A stretch of 5,784 nucleotides of DNA, taken from an uncultured Cytophagaceae bacterium (GTDB taxonomy: Bacteria > Bacteroidota > Bacteroidia > Cytophagales > Microscillaceae). The translations under genes were made by a program, and so were the position numbers. Below, in pieces: positions 1 through 5,784 of the stretch. Location of the stretch: positions 1-5,784 of the forward strand of contig CALDJV010000815.1 of assembly GCA_937899305.1 (NCBI GenBank), in the 5' to 3' direction. Every line of letters begins with the position of its first letter. Position 1 is the first letter of the stretch. The notes below the pieces were generated by a model. That model was not told the DNA's origin. It did no database searches and saw nothing but the letters and a program-made list of their open reading frames with translations.

Positions 1-108
1 AATTGTTCCGCCTATGGCTCATTGTTGCATTGTTAGTTCCTTCGGCTCCACTCAGGACTTCGGGTTACGCAAAGCGATTCTTATTTTCGCAAATATGACA
101 CTGTTTGA

Positions 109-130
109 GCTGAGTCTTGGTGAGCTCAGC
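109..130. repeat. Short inverted repeat (stem-loop)
   Basis: GCTGAG at 109-114 is the exact reverse complement of CTCAGC at 125-130, with a 10-base loop. An alternative pairing extends into TTTG/CAAA with a two-base bulge. No run of T follows on the + strand, so a rho-independent terminator for an upstream gene is only weakly supported. Confidence 0.35.
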
Positions 131-169
131 AAAGCTAGTTGTTAAATAATTGTGTGAAGCAATGCACTA

Positions 170-194
170 CTATGGACCATCGACTGTGGACTAT
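170..194. repeat. Degenerate 11-bp direct repeat
   Basis: CTATGGACCAT (170-180) and CTGTGGACTAT (184-194) match at 9 of 11 positions and are 14 bases apart. This resembles the remains of a short tandem repeat in an intergenic region. No function can be assigned. Confidence 0.4.
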
Positions 195-247
195 TTACAA
201 AGACGAACCTCAACTTGAAGTCAAAACAAAATTTTATTTTTCACTAA

Positions 248-255
248 TACATTTA
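248..255 (+). promoter_or_regulatory. Possible -7 element ahead of the YbbR gene
   Basis: TACATTTA matches the Bacteroidota -7 consensus TAnnTTTG at all fixed positions except the last. It ends 20 bases before the ATG at 276. The nearest upstream TTG (215-217) is about 30 bases away, further than the usual spacing of about 19-21, so the -33 element is missing or unusual. This is a weak call in an AT-rich leader. Confidence 0.2.
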
Positions 256-275
256 ATTATTTACCATTCCAAAGC

Positions 276-1274
276 ATGATCAATAGACTGATACAAATAC
301 TCTTACTTTTTCGTAATAGCAATGTAAAGGTAATAGTAGCTTGTTTGTTTCTATCGACCCTGCTTTGGTTTACTTTAGAGCTCAACAAAGAACAATCCAT
401 CGAAGTAAAATATCCGATTGAGTTTCAATACAATGACTCTCTCTTCATTCCGACTACTCCGTTACCCGAAAAGATAAGAATCATCATCAAGGGTACAGGT
501 TGGCAGGTCCTGTCTAAGTATTTTGGATTTTCGGGCAATGCGGTGAATTACAATATTGACAATTTGCTGCGCAGTTATGTAGATTATGCCAAAGGAGGTA
601 AAACATTTGTACTACCTGCCTCTTCTCAAAACCAGGCAAAGTTGCGTAAGTCACTGGAAGACGTAGAGCTACAAGCCATTGTGGCCGATACCTTGCATCT
701 TACCTTCGATCGTCGCATTCGTCGTACCTTGCCGCTTAGTATCTATCATGAACGCGCCTTGGCCGATAATTATCAGATTGAGGGGGACGTGACCATAAAT
801 CCCAAATATGTGGTATTTGAAGGACCTGAGAAAATGGTTAAAAGTTTGGCTGATCCTTTTGTGTTGGATATACCAGATAGAAATATTGATGGCAAATACG
901 AAAATACCGTTCCGATTACTTTGCCGGAGAGTCAAGCAAAGTTAATTGTTCAAGATAAATCCAGCGCACGGGTAAGTTTTGGAGTAGCCAAGTACATTAC
1001 TAAAACCTTGCGTCTACCAATTCAAAAGAAAGGTTTTCCGGAGCTGCCAAAATTGGCCCTGTCTCAACCACAAGTGACCCTTACTTTCAAATTCAAAGAA
1101 TCTGATTTGGGCAAAGTAAGGCTTAAAAGCTTTGCGGTGTTTGCCGATTTGAATAAGCTCAACCGAGTAGACTCTACCCTAAAACTCACCCTAAGAAAGC
1201 CAGATTTCATCGAAAATTATCAATTATTACCTGACAAAGTAAAGTTGACCAATCTTGAAAACAAAAAACCTTAG
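276..1274 (+). CDS. YbbR-like domain (CdaR-type) membrane-anchored protein
   Basis: This 332-residue protein has a short cytoplasmic N-terminus, one hydrophobic segment at about residues 17-36 (rich in L/V/I, ending in LLWFTLEL) and a long soluble region without further membrane helices. That is the architecture of YbbR-like proteins: an anchor followed by extracytoplasmic beta-rich repeats. Two family-like stretches are visible: GTGWQVL at 73-79 after a strand-rich unit, and a second unit around 150-215 with LPLSI (152-156) and VVFEGPEKM (179-187). In Firmicutes the YbbR protein CdaR binds and modulates the c-di-AMP synthase CdaA; no such enzyme is seen here and the role in Bacteroidota is not settled. 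The end overlaps the coaE start by 20 bases, so the two are probably one operon. The ATG at 276 places the membrane helix near the N-terminus as expected; no Shine-Dalgarno sequence is evident. Confidence 0.85.
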   Translation: MINRLIQILLLFRNSNVKVIVACLFLSTLLWFTLELNKEQSIEVKYPIEFQYNDSLFIPTTPLPEKIRIIIKGTGWQVLSKYFGFSGNAVNYNIDNLLRSYVDYAKGGKTFVLPASSQNQAKLRKSLEDVELQAIVADTLHLTFDRRIRRTLPLSIYHERALADNYQIEGDVTINPKYVVFEGPEKMVKSLADPFVLDIPDRNIDGKYENTVPITLPESQAKLIVQDKSSARVSFGVAKYITKTLRLPIQKKGFPELPKLALSQPQVTLTFKFKESDLGKVRLKSFAVFADLNKLNRVDSTLKLTLRKPDFIENYQLLPDKVKLTNLENKKP

Positions 1275-1872
1275 AATAGGCATTACAGGAGGCATTGGAT
1301 CGGGCAAAAGTATCATTTGCCGAATTTTTCAAACCATTGGCATCCCGGTGTACGACGCCGATAGTCGGGCCAAATGGATTGTCAATCATCACCCAGACTT
1401 GCGCGAGGAAATCATAGCGGAATTTGGAGCGGAGGCTTATGATACCCAAGGGCAATACAATCGAGCTTACATGGCCCAACAGGTGTTTAATGATGGCGAC
1501 CGGGTGCGAGTGCTCAATCAATTGATTCACCCCAGAGTTGGGAAAGATTTTTTGGATTGGACCCACCAAAATGCACAGGCTCCGTATTTACTCAAAGAAG
1601 CCGCCTTGATGTTTGAATCAGGCAGTCATTTGGCACTCAATCAAGTCATTACGGTATTTGCCCCCGAATCAGTCCGTATTCAGCGAATTTTAAAGCGAGA
1701 CCCCCATCGTTCAGAAGCGCAAATCAAGGCCATTTTTGGCAAACAACTTGCCGAAGAAGAAAAAATAAAACGAGCCAATTTCGTAGTTCATAATGATGAC
1801 CAACATTTGGTAATTCCTCAAGTTTTGACGTTACACAACCAGTTTTTAAAGCTTGCCCAACAAACCTCATGA
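1255..1872 (+). CDS. coaE: Dephospho-CoA kinase, TTG start
   Basis: CoaE catalyses the last step of coenzyme A synthesis, ATP-dependent phosphorylation of the ribose 3'-hydroxyl of dephospho-CoA, in the cytoplasm. The 205-residue length fits the family. Motifs seen in order: Walker A GGIGSGKS at 12-19; YDAD at 33-36, carrying the conserved aspartate of the DAD motif; LNQLIHPRV at 87-95, the conserved HP region; EAALMFESG at 115-123, matching the family PLLFE segment; the lid arginines around 144-152 (R148 and R152 in RDPHR); Q164; and the C-terminal ANFVVHND at 174-181, matching the AD.VI.N segment. The start is TTG: in-frame stops lie at 1240-1242 and 1246-1248, and no ATG or GTG occurs before the P-loop, so TTG at 1255 is the only ordinary candidate. 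It overlaps the end of the YbbR gene by 20 bases, and its TGA overlaps the next ATG, pointing to coupled translation. Confidence 0.96.
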   Translation: MKTKNLRIGITGGIGSGKSIICRIFQTIGIPVYDADSRAKWIVNHHPDLREEIIAEFGAEAYDTQGQYNRAYMAQQVFNDGDRVRVLNQLIHPRVGKDFLDWTHQNAQAPYLLKEAALMFESGSHLALNQVITVFAPESVRIQRILKRDPHRSEAQIKAIFGKQLAEEEKIKRANFVVHNDDQHLVIPQVLTLHNQFLKLAQQTS

Positions 1873-2312
1873 ATGCTAAATTATTACTTTTTTCGAACCT
1901 GCTGATCACCTTTTACCTTGTTGGATTGATCTGGCTAATTCAAGTGGTGCAATATCCTGGGTTTGACAAGGTAGGGACTAAAAATTTTCCGGCGTATCAT
2001 CAATTACATGTAGGCAGTATGTTTTGGGTGGTGGGTTTTCCGATGCTCATCGAACTGCTGCTGTCAATTGGATTATTAATCACCCGCCCTCCTCAAATAG
2101 ACATGATCCTGAACGTCTTTCTTCTGGGTCTGGTCTTGGTCGTTTGGGGAGTTACATTTTTTATTGCCATTCCAATACATAACCAGTTGGCCAACGAGGG
2201 TTTGAACACAGACATCACTCGAAAACTGGTTAATATCAATTGGGTGAGAACGGTTGCCTGGACCCTGCGTGGAATCATCTTGGCGTATATCGTGTACGAT
2301 GCTTGGGAGTAA
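1869..2312 (+). CDS. Four-helix integral membrane protein, function unknown
   Basis: This 147-residue protein has four likely membrane helices at about 5-28, 50-71, 79-102 and 128-143. Polar residues cluster at helix ends: QYPGF at 28-32, YHQLH at 43-47, the P58..E62 pair at the start of helix 2, IPIHNQL at 101-107, and NWVRTVAWTLR at 124-134. Three histidines (44, 47, 104) and a glutamate (62) lying close to the membrane could form a metal, haem or quinone site, but that is inference. I recognise the general look of small conserved bacterial membrane proteins with a YP...YH..H pattern but cannot name the family with confidence. The ATG overlaps the coaE stop in ATGA, so it is probably translationally coupled to coaE; nothing links it to coenzyme A chemistry beyond position. 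It ends 35 bases before the kinase-like gene. Confidence 0.85.
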   Translation: MNAKLLLFSNLLITFYLVGLIWLIQVVQYPGFDKVGTKNFPAYHQLHVGSMFWVVGFPMLIELLLSIGLLITRPPQIDMILNVFLLGLVLVVWGVTFFIAIPIHNQLANEGLNTDITRKLVNINWVRTVAWTLRGIILAYIVYDAWE

Positions 2313-2347
2313 TACTGATCTCAAATATACAATAAACCTATAGTTCA

Positions 2348-2941
2348 ATGAGAAATCGAAAACTAATATGTGTAGAAGGGTATAGTGGGGCAGGAAAATC
2401 TAAATTAATTGAGGATATCACCAAGAAATATTCAAAATCACGGGTAAATGTTTTTAGTAAATATCATCCTGAGTTGAAGAATATATATACTTGGAACGAT
2501 CAGGTAGATTTTGTTCACAGTAAATGGTCGAAGTTATCGGTGAGAACCAGCCGTTTGTATATGTCGCTTTTAACGGCTACTCAGGCAGGAAAAGATATCA
2601 ATATATTTGACCGAGGATTGCTGACTTTTTATATTAACTGTAAGATTGAGCAAGTCAATGACGATTTGATTGCCCATTATATCAACGATTTTTTGATGAG
2701 AATAGGCTTTGCCAACTTTGAGTATGCTACTGCATTGTTAGAATCTTCTATTGAGGTAACCAACTCTGGACTTAGAAAAAATCGGAAAGATTATGACAAA
2801 CGTATTGCTGAGAATTTTAGATTCAAAAAATACATAGAAGAAATAGATTCTTATCACTTTTTGGGTAAACTAATTCGGCTCGATGGATTTTATGGACACA
2901 GTACTGATATACAAAAGTTAGAAGCATTTATTGATAGTTGA
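2348..2941 (+). CDS. P-loop kinase-like protein (nucleoside/nucleotide kinase fold)
   Basis: The 197-residue protein begins with a strand leading into a Walker A motif, VEGYSGAGKS (residues 9-18), in the style of thymidylate and deoxynucleoside kinases. FDRG at 87-90 follows a hydrophobic strand and matches the DR motif of that group. A basic segment with R143, R146, R152 and E155, ahead of a helix, resembles their lid region, which contacts ATP phosphates. I infer phosphotransfer to a small molecule or nucleotide; the substrate is not readable, and a resistance- or modification-type kinase is also possible. By hand count it is about 33% GC, clearly lower than the neighbours, with many ATA, TTA and AGA codons, which suggests recent acquisition. 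The ATG at 2348 is the natural start because the P-loop follows within ten residues; no Shine-Dalgarno sequence is seen. It lies 35 bases after the membrane protein gene, so readthrough from that operon is possible. Confidence 0.8.
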   Translation: MRNRKLICVEGYSGAGKSKLIEDITKKYSKSRVNVFSKYHPELKNIYTWNDQVDFVHSKWSKLSVRTSRLYMSLLTATQAGKDINIFDRGLLTFYINCKIEQVNDDLIAHYINDFLMRIGFANFEYATALLESSIEVTNSGLRKNRKDYDKRIAENFRFKKYIEEIDSYHFLGKLIRLDGFYGHSTDIQKLEAFIDS

Positions 2942-2974
2942 GCGTAATTGTGATACGGTTTTTCATTTAGGGAA

Positions 2975-3004
2975 TTGCAACCTTGGTAAGTGTTTTTAAG
3001 TTTT
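2975..3004 (+). promoter_or_regulatory. Candidate Bacteroidota-type promoter for the TPR-CHAT gene
   Basis: TTG at 2975-2977 and TAAGTTTT at 2997-3004 are separated by 19 bases. This resembles the Bacteroidota primary sigma promoter (-33 TTTG, -7 TAnnTTTG), with only the last base of the -7 box differing. The ATG at 3025 lies 20 bases after the box, leaving a very short leader. The call rests on motif and spacing only. Confidence 0.4.
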
Positions 3005-3008
3005 TAAG
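2993..3008. repeat. Perfect tandem 8-bp repeat TTTTTAAG x2
   Basis: TTTTTAAG occurs at 2993-3000 and again immediately at 3001-3008. The repeat straddles the candidate -7 box, so a change in copy number would alter the promoter. With only two copies of an AT-rich word, chance is a real alternative. Confidence 0.5.
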
Positions 3009-3024
3009 AATCAGATAGATTAAA

Positions 3025-5784
3025 ATGAACTCGATGAAAGTAATTAAAAACATACCGCTCAGACCTCCATTAACCTGGTTATTGCTTTGGTTTGGTGTTT
3101 TTTTTACTTCCCAAGTTGCTTGGGCCACTCCTAGCGACACTACCAGGGCTCATCGCTATATTCGCAAAGCTGATTCCTTGATGCAACATAACCAATATGT
3201 AGATGCCATTGTGTTTTTGGATCAGGCAGCCAACCAATATGAAAAAGCATTGCGATGGGAGCGAAGCCTGCATTGTAGAAATCAAATGACCGAATGTTGG
3301 TGGCGATTGGGAAAACTCAAAGACGCACGAAGTTTGGCCGAAAAAGTACTGGATTTGAGTAAAAAATACCTGGGTCCCCAGCATTTGACGGCCTCGGTAG
3401 CGCTCAATCATCTTGGTGTAATAGACGAAATGAATGGTAGAAGTGTGGAGGCATTGGTCAATTACCAAAATGCGCTCATCATTCAAAAGAAGCGGCTGGG
3501 CATAGATGCAATACATCCTTTGCTGGCTAAAACATACATTCATCTGGGGATCATCTCCCGGATCGTCAATCGGTATTATCAGGCAGAAAAATACTTGAAA
3601 AAGGCCATTGACATTGAGAAAAAACTGAAAGGTGAGAATGCGATGAGGGTAGGATTGGGCTACCACCATTTGGGGAGTGTGTTTCACCAAAAACGGGCCT
3701 ATAGTCAAGCATTAGACTACTACTACAAAGCCAATGATATTTATCAAAACAAGCTTCCTCGCTTGCATATCTACAAAGCCGATAACCTGAATAGTATGGG
3801 ACAGGCTTTTGAACAACAGGGGCGGTTTTTGGATGCGTTGATACAGTTTGAAAAAGCTTTGAAGTTATATCAGCAGATCCATAAAATAGACCACCCCGAT
3901 ATTGCCGCAGTTTTGAATAATCTGGGAGAATGTTATTTCAAAATTAGTCGATACGGCAAGGCCAAGCGGCATCATCAGAGTGCATTGCGGATGGATGAAA
4001 AAATATATGGATACCTACACCCTCGTATTGCGCAAGGATATCTAAAGCTAGGCAATGTGCTGATTACACAACCCAAAAAGAACTATTATCGGGCGCTTCG
4101 TTATTTCCAAAAAGCCCGCGATATCCAATTCAAGCTCTATGGTAAAGGCGACCCCCTATTGGCCGAAAACTATGTGTATACCGGGTTGGCCTATGTGTAT
4201 CAAAAAAAGTACTCAAAAGCACTTCGTTGGTTTCAAAAAAGCCTGGTTTCCAATGTATACAATTTTACTGATACCGTTCGTTTGACCAATCCCTCACTGG
4301 ATTATTACTTTGACCGGAAGCTCCTCCGAGATGCGTTGTATTTCAAGGCCAAGTGCCTGCATTTTTTGGCTACGAAAAACGGAGAACGGCAGAAATTGTT
4401 GTTGGCTCTGGAAACTTTGCGTTTGTGTGATCGCCTGACGGATCGGATGCAGTACAACCAACAATATCGCTTGGACCAGTTGTTAGCCGAAAAGCGCAAT
4501 CAAGATATGTATGAATTGGCTTTTGGTATTGCGGCTCAAATTGCTCAATCTTATCAGGGCAATCGCTCACTGCATCGAAAGTTTTTAGAAGAAGCATTTT
4601 ATTTTTCTGAAAAGAGCAAAGCCCAAGTATTGCGCAAATCGATGGCCCAACTCGAAAACCAGCGCAAAAATTTACTGGCCGATACCATCCGTCAAACGGA
4701 CTTGAATTACAAACAACAAATTGCTTTTTTTGAGCAAAAGTTGGCGCAACGTTCCCAGGGAGAACAAGCCCAAGGTTACCGTAATCAGCTATTTCAGCTC
4801 AAACAAGCCTACCAACAGTGGTCCGACTCGCTACGACAGCAGTATCCACGCTTGCATGCCTTGCGAAGCCAGGCCAACCTGGTAACGCTGCAGCAGATAC
4901 AGTATCGTTTGTACTCCAAAACTGCCGTCATTGCTTATACCTTGCACCAAAAGCAGAGTTATGCGTTTGTAATCACGGCTCGGCAGGTACATTTGGTGCC
5001 ACTGGGGGCAACCGAACGACTGATTCGACAGATTAATCAGTTTTACAACGAGATTCAAAACGAAAGCCCGTTGGGTTTGTTTACTCAGGCAAGCCATCGC
5101 CTGTATCAGACATTGGTACAGCCTTTATTGCCTTATTTGGCGAATCAAAACGAACTCATCATTACCGATCCCACCTTGCTCAGTATTCCATTAGAAGCCT
5201 TGGTTACGCGTCGTCCTCCTCAGTGGGTAGTCCAGCAAGGCAAGTTTAGCCTATTGAGTTATTTGAATCGTCGGTTTCAACTACATTACCACTATTCGGC
5301 CAGTTTGTGGTGGGTGGGTCAAAAAGGATATCAGAACCAAAGCCAAAATCATTCACTGAAATTTTATGGGTTTGCGCCCTTTAGTTTGTTAAAAAACAAT
5401 GCATCGTTCGTGTCTAGTGGGCTTGGTCAATTGCCTCAAAGTGGTCGGGAAATTAGCGCTATTGCTCGATTATTTAAAACCCAACGGCAGTCGGCTTATA
5501 CTTACCTTTCGGAAAATGCGACCCTAAGCCAGTTTAAAGAAAGCTTACAAGACATGCCCGAAAGCGACCAAATTGAGCATATTCTCCACATAGCCAGCCA
5601 CAGTACGGCTAACCTGAGAGAAGAACGCTTGGCCAAGATTCACTTTGCTCCTCAAAAACAGGCAGACTCGACCTACTTGTATGCCGAAAGCATTTATTAT
5701 TTGCCGCTTAAGGCTCAGTTGGTCGTATTGAGCAGTTGCGAATCGGGGGTAGGCAAGTTTGCGCCGGGCGAAGGAGTGATGTCG
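3025..5784 (+). CDS. Exported TPR-CHAT domain protein, 3' end beyond window
   Basis: The frame is open for 920 codons and runs off the right edge. Residues 1-34 look like a signal peptide: basic start, hydrophobic core LLLWFGVFF, and an A-W-A site at 32-34. About nine TPRs follow (38-412). From 88 to 387 the equivalent helix position (usually LG: 130, 174, 216, 258, 300, 342, 386) recurs every 42-44 residues, the kinesin-light-chain type of TPR. A helical linker (413 to about 670) contains FSEKSKAQVL at 527-536, typical of TPR-CHAT proteins, and a Q/K-rich, possibly coiled-coil stretch near 538-605. The CHAT domain (from about 690) shows LLSIPLEAL at 718-726, HIASHS with the expected catalytic H859, and VVLSSCESG with the expected catalytic C905, then GEGVMS. 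CHAT is a caspase-like cysteine protease fold (clan CD); TPRs probably bind the partner or substrate. Missing are the C-terminal part of CHAT and any membrane anchor. ATG at 3034 is an alternative start. Confidence 0.93.
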   Translation, partial: MNSMKVIKNIPLRPPLTWLLLWFGVFFTSQVAWATPSDTTRAHRYIRKADSLMQHNQYVDAIVFLDQAANQYEKALRWERSLHCRNQMTECWWRLGKLKDARSLAEKVLDLSKKYLGPQHLTASVALNHLGVIDEMNGRSVEALVNYQNALIIQKKRLGIDAIHPLLAKTYIHLGIISRIVNRYYQAEKYLKKAIDIEKKLKGENAMRVGLGYHHLGSVFHQKRAYSQALDYYYKANDIYQNKLPRLHIYKADNLNSMGQAFEQQGRFLDALIQFEKALKLYQQIHKIDHPDIAAVLNNLGECYFKISRYGKAKRHHQSALRMDEKIYGYLHPRIAQGYLKLGNVLITQPKKNYYRALRYFQKARDIQFKLYGKGDPLLAENYVYTGLAYVYQKKYSKALRWFQKSLVSNVYNFTDTVRLTNPSLDYYFDRKLLRDALYFKAKCLHFLATKNGERQKLLLALETLRLCDRLTDRMQYNQQYRLDQLLAEKRNQDMYELAFGIAAQIAQSYQGNRSLHRKFLEEAFYFSEKSKAQVLRKSMAQLENQRKNLLADTIRQTDLNYKQQIAFFEQKLAQRSQGEQAQGYRNQLFQLKQAYQQWSDSLRQQYPRLHALRSQANLVTLQQIQYRLYSKTAVIAYTLHQKQSYAFVITARQVHLVPLGATERLIRQINQFYNEIQNESPLGLFTQASHRLYQTLVQPLLPYLANQNELIITDPTLLSIPLEALVTRRPPQWVVQQGKFSLLSYLNRRFQLHYHYSASLWWVGQKGYQNQSQNHSLKFYGFAPFSLLKNNASFVSSGLGQLPQSGREISAIARLFKTQRQSAYTYLSENATLSQFKESLQDMPESDQIEHILHIASHSTANLREERLAKIHFAPQKQADSTYLYAESIYYLPLKAQLVVLSSCESGVGKFAPGEGVMS

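Larger units (their letters stand above)
1..275. other. Non-coding region with small degenerate repeats
   Basis: No convincing gene is seen here. The left part (1-60) is built of recurring words: ATTGTT occurs at 2-7, 21-26 and 29-34, and the pattern GTTCC..GGCTC occurs at 5-20 and again at 36-48. A stem-loop (109-130) and a pair of related 11-mers (170-194) follow. The last 60 bases before the first gene are strongly AT-rich, as expected of a leader. One forward frame is open from the left edge to a TAA at 143-145 (about 47 residues, SSFGSTQDFGLRKA in the middle), but it has no recognisable protein character and runs through the repeated words, so it is probably chance or repeat-derived. In many Bacteroidota yajC precedes the YbbR gene; it is not within these 275 bases. 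Confidence 0.6.

Noticed and set aside
2..145. Open frame from the left edge to a TAA, possible 3' end of an upstream gene
   Set aside because: About 47 codons without recognisable protein character, running across repeated words and a stem-loop. It does not resemble YajC or another expected neighbour, so it is not called as a gene.
2313..2347. Terminator between the membrane protein and kinase-like genes
   Set aside because: No inverted repeat followed by a T-run is visible in these 35 bases.
2942..2974. Terminator after the kinase-like gene
   Set aside because: A short T-run (2959-2963) is present but I find no stable stem before it.
3079..3708. 209-codon open frame on the minus strand
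   Set aside because: It lies wholly inside the TPR region of the large + strand gene, whose translation shows clear TPR periodicity. The antisense product has no recognisable motif and is a shadow frame.
4305..4597. Overlapping minus-strand open frames
   Set aside because: They overlap each other and the coding sequence of the TPR-CHAT gene; the products look like random translation.
4818..5097. Small open frames on both strands (4818-5036 + and 4831-5097 -)
   Set aside because: Both fall inside the linker and start of the CHAT region of the large gene, in other frames, with no family features of their own.
3025..5784. TPR-CHAT as part of a type III-E CRISPR (Craspase) system
   Set aside because: No CRISPR array or Cas7-11-like gene is in the window, and the protein has an apparent signal peptide, which does not fit a cytoplasmic partner of an RNA-guided effector.

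Overview
The window looks like a chromosomal segment of a Bacteroidota bacterium, probably a marine, Microscilla- or Cytophagales-like one. The reasons are a YbbR-domain gene directly followed by coaE (an arrangement I know from Bacteroidota), a long exported TPR-CHAT protein of the type common in that group, start codons without clear Shine-Dalgarno sequences, and promoter-like TTG / TAnnTTT elements. The genus is a guess. All five genes read left to right on the + strand.

Layout: 1-275 is non-coding and carries small degenerate repeats, a short stem-loop and an AT-rich leader. 276-2312 is a tight three-gene group: a YbbR-like membrane-anchored protein, dephospho-CoA kinase (coaE), and a four-helix membrane protein of unknown function. 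The first two overlap by 20 bases and the next two share an ATGA overlap. After 35 bases comes a P-loop kinase-like protein (2348-2941), visibly more AT-rich than its neighbours by hand count (about 33% GC against about 45-47% in sampled lines of coaE and the last gene). An 83-base spacer with a candidate promoter and a perfect 8-bp tandem repeat leads to a large gene (3025 to the right edge, 920 codons visible, no stop). That gene encodes a signal peptide, about nine kinesin-light-chain-type TPRs, a helical linker and a CHAT protease domain with its His and Cys both present.

How they fit together: the first three genes are a housekeeping-type unit, with the last step of coenzyme A synthesis and an envelope protein likely to be co-translated. 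The kinase-like gene and the TPR-CHAT gene look like a separate accessory part. The CHAT protein is predicted to leave the cytoplasm, so it is more likely an envelope or periplasmic signalling protease than a cytoplasmic defence effector, although its substrate cannot be read from the sequence. I see no tRNA, rRNA, CRISPR array, insertion sequence or att site in the window.
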